Shown here one piece after another: positions 12,829-25,640 of a stretch of 64,000 nucleotides of DNA. The number at the start of each line of letters is the position of its first letter. Within the stretch, counting starts at the first letter, position 1. A model generated the notes under the pieces. It saw only the letters and a program-made list of their open reading frames with translations, was not told the DNA's origin and searched no databases. The translations under genes were made by a program, and so were the position numbers. The DNA is taken from NCBI GenBank assembly GCA_021397835.1, contig JAJFZO010000863.1, positions 930,001 through 994,000 on the forward strand, read 5' to 3'. This DNA is from Moringa oleifera (Eukaryota > Streptophyta > Magnoliopsida > Brassicales > Moringaceae).

Positions 12829-14700
12829 TTATTCACGTGAGCTTTGACTTGTTAACCAATCTGTACACTTATTACCTTTCTTATATGCATGTTGCCGTTT
12901 AACCAACCAATCCTTCTCTAGAAAGTATTTAATATAAATTCTAAGGTGATTTTCACTTTTAGGATCATTGAGGTTACTTTGCAATGCAATAAAAATTGAT
13001 TCAGAAACCATTCAAAGGATAGCTGGCCTTCCTATTCGACCATTCTAATTACCAACCCAAATAAACATACCTCATAAGTCTGCTTTAAAGACTAAAACCT
13101 TTCCATTGTATTTGTTAAATCCAACAATTTAGTTTTCATTATAGCTTCCAAGTAGCCCACCACATTGATCCTCTTTTGCCATGTTCAATGAACCATCTGT
13201 ATTAATCATACATCACCTTTACCCAGAAGAAATCCAAAAAATTAACCTTATCTCTATATTCTACAAGTCACCTTTCTTGTGTTTTCTAAAAGCATTTAGA
13301 ATCTCAACAGCATAACTTAGCATAATTTGATGCATCTTTTTAGAATGCATAAAGGTAGGATTATACATCTCCTTATCTTCTCATTTCCAAAGAAATCAGC
13401 AACCAATTGCTTAATAGATAGGCCAGTCTGATATTGATACATTCCCATGGTCTCCATTGTAAATAAACTAGTCATTAGAGCTACAATCATTGAAAATGAT
13501 AGAGTCAATAACTAAAAGCTTTTGCTAAACCTCTTTAGCAAACACAATCTTTGAGTGCATGGATGATAGATTCAATGTTATTCCTATAGCATTTATATAT
13601 GTTATCCCTTCTTATTCTTTTAGCCAAAATTTCTCTAGTTGGAAATTTCTTATGATATGCCAATCATGTAAACATCTTTACTTTTTAAGGAACCATTATT
13701 CTCCACATTTTCTCCCTTATAGGATTTGTAGAAGTCCATCCTAGTGATGCTAAAGCCTTGTAAGCACTTTTAATAATGAAGATATCTGACTTCTCGTTGT
13801 TCAAAATCAGGCAATCCCTTCTCACTTCGGCATTACAAAACTTGTTTCTTTAACCACTTTAATAGGTAAAATTTCCTTCAAGAGGCCAAAGTCTCACTCA
13901 TTATTCCCAAGCACCATGTCATAAACCTTCATATCCATTAATCTTCATCAATGCAACCAACATGTCCACTGATCTTCATACCCACTAATCTTTGCCAATA
14001 GTTTTCCATTAGATGTCCTAATTTTGCCTAAAAATTAATCATCCTCTTATCTCAAGTGAACCATGTCATTTGCTTCTTAGTTTTCTCACAAAGGTTAGAC
14101 AAACTTTTCCAAGTATTAAAGTTCCATGAGTCACTTATAAGGGCATAAGACCATCTTTTTCATATACCATACTTACTTCTAATAATCTTCACCCATATAA
14201 AACTCGTCATTTTCAGTAATTTTCTAACAAAATTTCATGAGGCAAGCCTCATTCATCAAATGTATCCTTTTTAGTCCTAGTTTTTCTTAACTTCTTGGTT
14301 AACATATAGTCTCTTAAGCTATTATATGTAATTTCCTCCGGTCTAAGTCATGGCCTCAAACGAAGCTTCTTTAATATCTCTCAATATCTAAACAAATATT
14401 CATTGCTAGTTCTTCCACCTTCATCGAGTAAATCAAAGTAAAAGCAATTATTAATGATGCTAAAGTAGTTTGAGTTGCCATGGAAATAATTAGAGCTTTC
14501 CATCCACTGAGATGTTGTCTGGTCTTGCTTAACAAGCTTTCATATAGTTTTTTTTATCTCTAAGCTTTTGATTAATACTAAGATATTTTTCTACATCCTT
14601 TGTTACCAAAACCCTGCTTTTGAAGCAATCCTCTTGGCATCATCTTCAATAACATTCTTTAAAAAGCAAATGGTGAACTTAAAATCCTATTTAGATTTAA
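12829..14700 (-). pseudogene. LINE ORF2 C-terminal half (RT thumb, zf-RVT, RNase H), heavily decayed
   Basis: Read on the minus strand from 14700 down, the pieces fall in LINE ORF2 order. First comes the RT thumb region (LSGWKALIISMATQTTLA, then GLKRIHLMNEACLMKF). The zf-RVT part follows at about 13745-13500 (LPTREILAKRIRRDNI, SIIHALKDCV). Last is an RNase H tail at about 13400-12829, ending KRQHAYKKGNKCTDWL, which corresponds to the ...HVYREGN..ADWLA motif of plant LINE RNase H. Multiple stops and frameshifts separate the pieces. The N-terminal endonuclease and RT palm are missing, consistent with 5' truncation. It is a separate copy from the plus-strand LINE at about 8 kb. Confidence 0.75.
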
Positions 14701-16039
14701 ATAATTGAATTATGGTTAGATTTTTCATCTTTTGAACATTATTATTTATTTAGTTATATAAAATAAATAATAAAATTTACATAAATTTTATTATTTTTTT
14801 AAAAATCTTTATGTTATTAATTAAAATTATTTAATAACTAATTAGAAAAATTATGAGAGCTTAACCCCAACATTTATTGGGCCACGAAGTTCAAAACTAT
14901 CGAGATTACAAGCTCTACCTTTTTAATTTCTATAGCATATATGTAACGAAAAAAAAAAGCGATTAGAGGTTATATGTAATAAATATTAAGGTCAAAAATA
15001 TTTTATCAAGTTGACTTTTGTACCTTTGCATTTTTTTATAAATAAATTCAATTAATAATGTGCACATTTGTAAAATTAAGTAAAAGTAACTTGTGTAATA
15101 ATTAATAATTTAAATATAAATAATAAAAATATACAAAAAAATAAAATAAGAGAATGATAAATATATTTATGTTATTTGATAGTTTATCTACATTCACAAA
15201 GCACAACATAAAAAATAGTTTTTTCATTAAAAGCAATTAAAAATAAAATATAATTTCTTAAGATCATTATCTTTTCTCTTCAAAATTCTCTTTCTAAAAA
15301 CAAAAAATAAACTAATTTAATAATCCTTTTATAAGCAATATTATGAGATATATAACTATTAAGAATAGTTATCATATTTAAAGATAATTATTAAAAATAA
15401 TTTTTAATATCTTTAAAATAATTAATTATTCACGAAATGAAGATAAAACTTGTTATAGATAATGACAAATAAAAATTAAATAAGTACAAAATAAAAAAGA
15501 TTATGATTAATGAAATTTCCAAACAATTGATTTCTTACTCTAAGTCATATTTCCTAATTTTCACACTATCATTTAATTAATTTTAATTTTTTTATTTATG
15601 GTTTTCGTGTTTGTTTCACTTTAATTGTGTAAAACCATGTCTTTAAAATTTTTTAATTGAGCATTTGATTTTTTCATTTATTTTCCTTTTTTGATCATCC
15701 AATAGGTGGGGTTCTGCAAAGATTCGTTACAAACAAGATATAAATTAAGATAGTTAGACAATTATTTTATTGATTGCAAAGAATCATTACTTTTTCTTAA
15801 TGTAAAAACTGATATTGTATGCTGTATTTTGTTTAAACTTTCTAGGGTATATATGTACAATCTAACTAAAATTCAAATTAAACCCAATTTAACTTATATT
15901 TAAATTTAAGTTAGTTAAACTAAATTAAATTCAAACTTAAATATAGACTCAATTCAAAGATTAAAATAATAAACCAAATATATTTTAAAATATGTAACAA
16001 AAAGCTCCTATATAAATAAAAAATAATGAAAATAAGACA
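14701..16039. other. AT-rich intergenic stretch, no gene seen
   Basis: Very AT-rich DNA without recognisable coding potential, grading into the tandem array on its right. Some similarity to the array monomers may begin slightly earlier than 16040. Confidence 0.6.
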
Positions 16040-17684
16040 TTTTCATATTTTAATTGTAATAAGAACATGTGTAAGAATATTTTATTTATCTATTTAAATA
16101 AATGAGTAAGACAAAAAATTCTATCAATAATTGAATTTCTTCGTTCTTATGAATTGTATTCTTAAATAGAGTATTTTTACTTCAGTGATTTATATTCATA
16201 CTCAAGATTTCTTCATTTTTTCACTTTTGTTGGGTAAAGATTGGAGCAACAAGACATAAATTAATTTAGCAAATGGAGATAAGAGTGAGAGATGTTTCTA
16301 TACTCCTATCCTACTATGTTTACATCCTTGATAAATATAGTAAAAATATAGATGTTATTCTATGCTCTTATTTATGCATCTTAACATTATAACACATTAA
16401 ACAACTAATATATTATAATAGAACTCAATCAACTATAGTAAAGTACAAGAATTCGTCATTATCTATTAAAACAAATAAATAAGATAATCGCAAGAATAAG
16501 AATTTTATTCCTAAATAGGTTTCTTTACTTTCGTGAATTTTATTCTTAATCAGAGTTCCTTTGTTTATGTTCTCAGTGCAAGATGAAGATTAATTGGTTT
16601 CACAAACAAAGATGTGTATGATAACATTTATTTTACGAGTTAAAAGAAAGATGCTAATTACCTTATGTTCTTATTTATGCATTTTGATGTTATAATGCAT
16701 TGAACAACTAATAAAGTATAATCTCCAAAAATCGATCGCCTAATAAAGTATAAGAATTCTTTGCTTATTCAAACAAATAAATAAAATAAGAACAAGAATG
16801 TGATCCCAATTAGATTTCTTCATCTTTGTGTATTCTATTCAAAACATAATTTTTTTTTTTTTCATTTCGGGAACCTATCCCTAATCAAGGTTTCTTTATC
16901 TTTATTATTGTTGTAAGATGAAAACCAATCTCACAAGTAGAGACGAGCATGAAAGAGGTTTCCTTACCCTTATCTTACCTTGTTTCTATCCCCAATAATA
17001 AACAAAAATAAAAATTAGATATCACCTTGTGGTCTTAATTTATGCATCTTGATATTTTAATGCATTAAACAACTAAAAAAGTACAAACTCAAAAAACTAT
17101 ATCAATTAATAAAATATGAGACTTCTTTCTTATCCATTTAAACAAATAAAGATGTCAAATGCAAAAACAAGAATTTTATTCTCAAATAGGTTTCTCTATT
17201 TTTATGAATTCTAATCCCAATCAAGGTTCATTTGTTTTGGTGAGTTCTATCCTTATTTGAGATTTTTGGTTTTTGCTTTCATGTATTACAAGATGTGATT
17301 TGACAACTAGAGAAGGGCATGAGAGGATTCATTTCCTTTGTCCTGCCTTATTTATGTCCTTAATAAACAAAGGAAAAAACTAGATGTTACCATATGAATT
17401 TATGCACCTTGATGTTATAATGCATTGAATAACTAGTAAACTATAATCTCTAGAACTCAAGTAGATATAAAATATGAAAGTTCTTATTTATTTATCTATT
17501 TAACCAAATAATAAGAGAAGAACAAAATTTTATCCTTAATTAGGTTTAATCTCTATTTATGTGATTTTATTCAAAAACAATGGATTTTTTTTCATCTTGT
17601 GACTTTTATCCCTATAATTAGAATTTCTTTGTTTGTGTTCTCCTTGCAAGATGAAAATTAATTAAATAAACATAAATGAGTATG
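16040..17684. repeat. Tandem array, monomer about 0.30-0.37 kb (left part)
   Basis: A landmark beginning TATGCA and continuing to ...AACAACTAA recurs at 16373, 16676, 17041 and 17401, giving steps of 303, 365 and 360 bp. A second landmark, CAAGATGAARATTAATT-like, recurs at about 16577, 16914, 17280 and 17646, giving steps of 337, 366 and 366 bp. Copies are diverged but clearly collinear: each also carries an AAATAGGTTTCTTT...GAATTTTATTC segment. The array continues to the right of the CACTA insertion. No ORF is conserved between monomers, so this is a local satellite or minisatellite rather than a gene. Confidence 0.85.
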
Positions 17685-18050
17685 CACTACAAGAAAACAA
17701 ACTTTTTATGACGGGTAATACCAGTCATAAAAAGCTTTATATGATGATCAGGAAACTGTCATTATAAGTGATGATATAGAAATTTTATGACGGTCTTTTA
17801 GATCGTCATTAATTCTTAACGGTTTTAACTATCATTAAAAAGTTAAAGTATTAATGACGGTCTGTCATGGAAAGTCATAAAAAACTTATGACGGTCCATA
17901 ATAGACCGTTATAAAATATATTCATGATATCATGACGGTCTTTGTGACCGTCATTAAAAATAATCATTTATTAATTACGATTTTTGTGACTAAAAGAATA
18001 TGCATTTTTTCGACGGTTTTTATGACCGTCATAAAAAATATTTATGTTTT
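17685..18050. repeat. CACTA-A subterminal repeats (transposase-binding-type motif ATGACGGTC)
   Basis: About ten copies of TTTATGACGGTC or its complement GACCGTCATAAA lie within 370 bp of the end, in both orientations. Some form close palindromes, as at 17931-17954 (ATGACGGTC, four bases, then GACCGTCAT) and 18011-18032. In En/Spm-type elements such clustered motifs bind the TNPA-type protein. Fewer, more diverged copies lie at the other end (27605-27740). Confidence 0.85.
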
Positions 18051-18869
18051 ATTATATATTTTTGTATTAATTAATCACAACTTTTTTTATAATTTTTGTT
18101 AATTAGTTAATATTTTTCATTTGTTTTTACAATTGTAGTCAGACAGTACAAAAATATCAAACGAAAAAAATTATATATATTTATAACTACAATTACTATC
18201 ATTTTATAAAATATAATAATATTAAGTATCAAAAATAAGCAAAATATCTACAAATTAAATTACACAATATGTCGTCTTCACTGCTCTATTTTACCATTAC
18301 ATCAAAAAATACTCAGTGAATTACATGTGTCACTCCTGCAATAGTTATAGAAAAGATGCACTATAATATTAGATTTATTTAACATATAATTAATTTACAT
18401 ATCAAAACAAATAAGCAATTATAATAAAGCTTGAAAATCAAACATAATAAAAGGTTAGGAATGCATCTGGATGTCAAAAATATAACTTCTTGCAACTCAT
18501 AAGGTATATATTAATTATAATATACAATTTTTTATTCTAGTTTCCTACATCTAGATATCAAAAGTGTAGCTTTTTGTAATGTAACAGTAAGTGCAAAAAT
18601 TAATTAATTATGAACATATTTATTTTATATGGATGCTTGAGTATTTTTACTTGTTTTTTGCTTTACCAACTTCTTAAAAATGACTTTTACAAAATTCTTA
18701 ATAGAATTGATAAAGAACTCAACAGATTTAATAGATGGCTAAATGAATAGAATGAGCAAAGCATTCAATGAATAGAATTAGTCCATCATACTTGAATTTA
18801 ACTAAAACAACACACAATTAAAACACAACCATTAATGAGCCAATGAGGATTACATACTTGGCTATGCTA

Positions 18870-21800
18870 GTAACTGTTGTACATGCATTGCCCATTCACC
18901 ACATACTTCATCAATTTCTTCATTACTATATGCATCCTTACCATTGAACTTTAAGATTAAAACACAAAAGAAGACAACATAATCAATTTGATATTATTTA
19001 TAGATATAAAATATATAATATGTAAATAAAATAAATAGTATAACTTTCTCACAAAGAATTTTTGGATCTTTAATTATTTCTTTCATAAATCAAAGTACTA
19101 AATAATCACATTCTATACCACCTCTTTGAATCGGTGCCTATACATGTAGAAATATAATCATTAACACATATTATTTTCAATATTATTAATAATGAAAAAA
19201 TAAAATGAAGTCACTTGAATTCGTTACCATGTAATATTTGATCTCATGCGAAACATTTGAAAACCCATGTATCATTAACCAATAAACTTTTGAGAACATG
19301 TAGTATTTACAATTAATAATGAAATTAATAAACAAAAGACACAAAGTAAAACTTGTACTCACATGGTGACAATTTTTTTTAAGATCAGGTCCTATTTCAT
19401 GACCCAAAGAATTCAAATGATACACTATTCGTGATGCCATATCAATAACCACATATTCCCAATAAAATCTATTCATAATAAAAAACAAAAAATGATAAAT
19501 AGCAAATGAGAGATGTTTTGGTAAAGCAATTAAGATAAAAATTTCTTAGTTTAGATTGTAAGGCATGAAAATAATTTGGTTTGAATGTGCTTTTTTTAAC
19601 CGCTCAGCAATATGTCATGCTTTATCTTTTAACCTACTTTCATTATTTAGTCCACCAGAGAATGAGACAATCACAAGATTGATGAAGCCAAATTGTTTCA
19701 AGTTTTTTATGTCCTTTAAAGTAGCATGTAGATATCTGAAAGTAAACAAATTGAAAGTTAAATCGTATAAATATAGATATTGAAATAAATTGATATTGAA
19801 ATTCTGTCTCACTTAATATAAAGATAAATGCTAGTTCCTCATAGTTTTCTTTTATTAATCATGATAGAGCAATCTTCTGAGCCAAAATAGCAATAAAATG
19901 GACAGCAAAAAACATCATCATCAAATCTTACTCTAACTTCATTTCGCATGTTAATCATCCATGGATAAGCTGCTTTTGCGAACCGCTTTAGAGCTTGCTT
20001 AAAAATGGATCCCATTTTTTTTATTGATTTTCTTTTCCTTTATCTTCAAACATGTAACAAAAATAAATTTTAAAAGTCAAATAATTTTAGAATAAAAAGA
20101 AACAAAGATAATATACCACAACTAAAATTGTCTCATACCTCATTAACAATATGAGTAAAAACCAAGTCTTTAGGCCAACTTACATGATGACCCAATGCAT
20201 CTTTAACAAATATAAGATATTCATCCTCATTTTCAATAGGTAGTTAAGCATCTTGACTGAATATTTGATCAACAAAAACCATAAAATTAGCACAAGAACC
20301 ATTAATAATAGTGCCCATTACAACAACATTTTCTAGTATATCCACTGCTAATTTATATACAACAACTTATTCATAAAAAAATGACATTATTAATTATAAT
20401 TAATAGTAAAAACAATGTCTATAGCATTAAATAAATAAGTAAATACCTTTATCTTCAAATCTTCATTAGAGACATCATAAGAATCCTTCATAAGCATTGG
20501 TGAATTGAGTTTTTGTATCTTATTGGAGCCATGACCTTCAAATTGTACAACACGTGAATGTGTATCTGTGCTTCCTTGAGTCAATAACAATAGTTTTTTC
20601 TCTAGCTTAGCCAAGCAAGCTTCTAGATATGCTACCTTATTAAGTGTAGAAAAAAAGATCGAATGAGTGATAAACTTTTCAACTCCTCTAACTCGACCCC
20701 TATGCTCATTAGTATCAAGAGCTTTGCTTAAAATGTCATCACTACCTGAGAATGTAATGGTACCAGCTTTTGATTACTCCATTAACTCATCTTATAATAA
20801 TCCATACCGAATTAAGTATAAATTACATAAAAATTAATTTTTTAGTTTTATAAGCTATTAGTCTTGACTTGCATCAATAAACATAAAATATTGCAACTTA
20901 ACTTTAAGTGTGTCAAGAAAAACAAGCAGGGAAGAAAACGACGGAATACTTTCTGTTTGGGTGTCTTTGTTCATAAGCGAAGAAAAGGTGGCATTCTAGT
21001 TGGTTAGACTATACTGCCTTACTGCATGAATAATATTTCCTTAGTGCCTCATTGTCTTCAAACTTTAGCAAACTATCTTATAAAGACAAGATTTTTAATG
21101 TTTATGTAAGATCTATTAAAAAAAACTTACAATTTTTTCAATGATAGGCATCATTTTTGGTGCATAATGTCCTTTTTTATCTTGTCGTGCTAGCTTCATA
21201 ATTCACTAGGATCAATCTCTTCTTTTACCTTGAGTTCTACTTTCTGTAAAGATGGAGTAACAAATTAAAAATTAGAAAGAATATATCTTAAAATCATCAC
21301 AAAGAATATAAGAGTGAGAAAGTCACAAATTTGTGCTCTAAGGTTGCATATCCACCTCGACTTAATCGATGAGGATATTTACTATGTTTTTATCCTTTTT
21401 TTTGTTCCTCACTCAATTTCTGCAATGTTTCATTGTAGTTAATGAAGAAACATGAAATATTTATTGTTTAAAAAATATATTACAATATAAATGTACCTTA
21501 AAATCCTCTAAAAGTCATGATTTAACGAACCTTATCTAATCATTTTATGAAATGAAACTGTAGATTGAAGGTGGTCTCGCTATAACATCAAGATTGTCAA
21601 CAAAAGGCATTATATATTTTATTGTCAGGATATTCTTGAATGTTCTAAATTTGTTGCCAATTGATTGTAAGATAGACTTTTTTATGCAATGATCAATTTC
21701 AAATGCATCTTATAAATAAAATTTGATAAGTTACTATGCTAATAAAAAGTATAATTAAATATTTAAGGTGAAAGTGTTAAACCTGAACATATTTTCACAT

Positions 21801-22050
21801 TTTTTCTTTCAAATGATCAGGAACCTTTCGTCAGTCACTATAAGTTATAGGTATCATGGTACGTGCAAGAACTCCAAGAGTAAACATAAGGGATTTAGCT
21901 TTAGCACCATATGGTACATCTTTTGGATTAAATTATACCACCTTTTTTGTCCTTAAATTTTTTTGGTTCAATAATTTTGTTGGTCCTCTAGATTTGGTAG
22001 GCAAATCTGATAACTTCTTAGTCATATCTACAATCCTGCAAACATAAAAT
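18870..22050 (-). pseudogene. CACTA-A second gene: Transposase_24-like region plus degenerate Ulp1-like (C48) protease
   Basis: The minus strand matches the order seen in element B: a segment with VPITYRDWR-like text near 21850, then a coiled segment (LEACLAKLEKKLLLLTQGS, near 20630-20560). Next is a segment with SWPKDLVFTHIV (about 20190-20150; DUF8039-like). The last part resembles the Ulp1/C48 peptidase found in many plant CACTA and MULE elements: YWEYVVIDMASRIVYHLNSLGHEIG (19464-19387), then QRGGIECDY (about 19129-19102), then NEEIDEVCGEWAMHVQQLLA before a stop near 18870. The cysteine codon (19108-19110) is retained. The position expected to be the catalytic His (HW) is Tyr (19462-19464), and the expected Asp (DSLG) is Asn (19411-19413). 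Stops and frameshifts interrupt the gene, and introns are likely. Decayed. Confidence 0.7.
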
Positions 22051-22457
22051 GTAACCTAAATAAATAGTTAAAGCATAATTCATTATATGATACTAGTTTT
22101 TGCAATAAATAATACTGTCATAAAAGAAGAAAGAAAACAATCAAATTTTTTTTCCTTGAGTTAAAAAGTTTACTTGTAAGCTTCACCAATCCAAATTCTA
22201 TCACAATCGGGTCGTATGTAGTTAACATCATCCTCATTGATTTCATCATTTATACCAACTTTAAGTATGCCATCAATAATGGAATCATATTCTTCTATAT
22301 TATTCACATCATTATTTCTCTCATTATGTTTATAGTCTTTTTATGGAGTAAAGCAAACAATGGACCATTTTAGATCTAGTTGGTCCGAAACGTAAAGACC
22401 TGTTTAGCTTGAGAAGCTAAAATGAAACAATCAAATTTATGGCCATGTCATTTAAGA

Positions 22458-25400
22458 TCAACTAATATGTGACCAACAATCATCTAATTTAATCCTACCA
22501 TTATTTTCAACACAATCATATTTGAACAATGTTGTTTTGAACATGTGATAATCAAGCTCCGATATTTTCTTGATAACACCATAAAATGACAATTGTCCAA
22601 TTACTAAATTCTTGTCCTTAGCACTTGAAATTTGCATTGTTGTTGCAATTACAATGACTCCACTATTTTTTGTGACTTGACTATTATCACGTTTCCATGT
22701 ACGAAAGTGATAACCATTCACATCATATCCAGAATATTTCATAACTTCAACACGAGGTCCATGTGCTACCCATTTTACCAAAAAGGAAGGTTGATTTTGC
22801 CTTTGTATTTCTGATGCAACCTATTGACAAAAATTTGATCGAATAGATTTTAGTCTTGGATAAATAAAAGATATATGGTCATGTTGAAGAAACTGGTAAG
22901 TACCTTTTCTCGAAACCAAGAAATAAAGGTCCAAGTATGCTTATCTTGTAACCATTTAGATTATTTTGATTAACGGGAATACTGTAATTTCATATACTTG
23001 ATATGCTCATTTTTAATGAAATAAGGTTAAGCTCATCTAATTAATGCATATATATATATATATATATGAAGTATATGTTTTATAATCAAAATACACATAG
23101 ATCAGGAAGAGACATACTCAACATATAGTTGAACATCAAGTGAATTTAGCAATACATAAAGATGTGCTTATTCTAATTCTTCTCGATCAACAGTGACAAT
23201 GTGACCACCAGGTAAGGGCTTTTCAACTTGGATGTCATCTTCTTTTCCACATGAAATACCAATTGGATGCATGCTAGAGTAATAACCTTCACAAAATTCA
23301 AATGCTTCTTCTACAATGAAGCATTCAGCAATATATCCTTCAGGATGATTACGGTTACGAACATATCCTTTCAAAGGTTTCATGAACCGTTCAAATAAAT
23401 ACATCCATCTAAGGTATATCGATCCACATAATCTCACTTCTCTAACAAGGTGCATTGTTTGAAAAATACATTCCACCTTTTTTTTTCGATATAATGGTGC
23501 ATATTTTTCAAATAAGCAAAGAGTTACCACCAAATCTTGTTGTAATTTGCCTAGTTTTGAAACATTTACAACCTTACTACACAAAGCATTGAAGAAGAAG
23601 TCAAATCTCATGATTGCATATCTAACATGTTTTGGCAAAACTAAGCGAATAACTAATGGTAAAAGTTATTGCATAAGAGCATGACAATCATGACACTTAA
23701 GACCTTGAATTTTCATATCTGTCATTAACATAAGATTTTTGAAATTTGAAGAACACCTATCTGAAACTTTAATGTTTAATAATGTCTCATAAAACATCCT
23801 TCTCTCTGATTTGCTTAGAGTGTAACAAGCAGCTGGTAAATAAGTATGGCCATTTACAACCTTGGGAGCTAACTTTTTTCTTAAGCCAATTTTTGCAAGG
23901 TCTAGTCGAGTGTTGATCCCATTTTTAGATTTTCCAGGAATATTAAGTGAAGTTCCATAGATGCTTTCGCAAAACTTTTTTTCAATATGCATTACATAAA
24001 AAATATGCCAAACATGTAAATCTTTCCAATATTCAAGGTCGAAAAAGCACGATTTCTTCTTGAAGCATGCTTGAATATTATCATTCAATCTTTTACCCCG
24101 TGTCATTTTCCTCTTAGCAACTGTTTTTTTACCCCATACATTAGTAATAGAGCTTACTTTCTGTAGTATTTCTTCTCTCCTTTGAACACAAGGGGGTGAA
24201 TCGATTTCATGTTCTCCATTGAATGCTTTCTTCTGTTTTCTAAATGGGTGATTTTTTAGAAGGAATCGTCTATGACCCATATATATATATATATATTCTT
24301 CTTACCATGTTGTAATCTACAAGTGTACGTGCTTTTATCACATATTGGACAAGTATAATATCCCTTAACTAAACAACTAGAAAGATTCTCATAAGCAGAA
24401 AAATCATTAATTGTCCATAATAAAACAGCTTGTAACGTAAATAAATCTTTTCGATAAGAATCATAGACTTCTACACTAACCTCCCATAGAAGCTTCAAAT
24501 CATCAATCAATGGAACAAGATATACATCAATGTTATTACTTAGTTAGTGAGGTCCTGATATAAGCAAGGATAACATCATGAATTTTCGTTTCATACATAA
24601 CCAAGGTGGTAGATTATATGTTATCATTACCACTGACCAACAACTATATGCAGTGCTAAGAGAAGTATATGGATTTATTCCATCAGCAAAAATAGCCAAT
24701 CAAAGATTTCTGTGTTCGGATGCAAAACTTGGCCACTTAAAGTCTATTAACTTCCAAGCAAGTGAATCGACAGGATGTCTTAGTTTCCCATTTACTTCTC
24801 TTTTGTTAACATGCCAGGTTAAATGTTGTGCGATTTATGGTGACTGAAACATTTGCTTAGACCGTGGAATAGGAGGAAAGTACCGCAATACTTTAGCAGG
24901 AATCTCTTTCGCTTGGTTTTTTACCTTACCATTTTCTTTCCATCTCAATATTCCATAAGTAGGAAAAAATGATAAATCTTTATTCTCCTTTCTATGGAGT
25001 ATACAATTATTTGGGCAAGCATGTATTTTCTTGTAATGTAAACCCAATGTGTTCATAGTTTTTTTTTGCTTTATACATTGATGTAGGGATTTCATTTCCA
25101 GTAGAAAACATATCAGACAAACAACTTAACAAATCAGAAAAACTCTTATCTGACGACCCATACTTTTCTTTTATATTATATAATCTCATAAACGCAGACA
25201 ACCTAGTATATTTTGTATTTTCAAGATATAAAGGCTTTTTTGCATCTTTTAGTAAGTTCTGAAATAATTTGGGATCATCTTGACAATATTCAAATGCATC
25301 ATTAGCCATGTCTATTGTATTGTCGATATGATCATCCTTGTAAGATTCATCAAACACTGATTTCTTATTTGTGCAAGATCTAGAAGAACACTCTTCTCCA

Positions 25401-25640
25401 TGCCAAATCTATCCCTTATACCTCTAATCAATCCCTTTACTAAACAAATGATACTTTACTTCTTCAACACTTAATAATGTCAAATTAGTGCACGATTAAC
25501 AAGGACATCTAATGAGTGTAGGATCTTCACAATGAGAAATGGCAAAAGTAAGAAACTTATCCACGCCATCAGAAAACTTCTTCGACAAATCTATTCAAGT
25601 GCATGCAAGATTATCCATATTCTATCATACGATGACAAAT
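22458..25640 (-). pseudogene. tnp2: CACTA-A tnp2-like transposase (Transposase-associated, Transposase_21, DUF4218, DUF4216)
   Basis: On the minus strand the N-terminal part at about 25600-25500 reads FLTFAISHCEDPTLIRCPC (transposase-associated domain). A linker segment follows (25357-24850), then the Transposase_21 core (24700-23900). The core includes VDVYLVPLIDDLKLLWE-like text, GYYTCPICDKSTY, and the downstream GKRLNDNIQACFKKK and VMHIEKKFCESIYG. DUF4218 spans 23675-23170 (LPKHVRYAIMRFDFFFNAL, LVREVRLCGSIYLRWMY). DUF4216 lies at 22781-22458 (YSGYDVNGYHFRTWKRDNSQ, ISSAKDKNLVIGQLSFYG). The domain order is that of plant En/Spm TNP2 proteins. The frame is broken by several stops and shifts, so it is not functional. 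A plus-strand open frame at 24578-24847 is only the antisense shadow of the core. Confidence 0.85.

Noticed and set aside
24578..24847. Plus-strand 89-codon open frame, with a mirror frame at 32490-32759 on the minus strand
   Set aside because: Both are antisense shadows of the Transposase_21 core in the two CACTA elements; the real domain text is on the opposite strand in each case.
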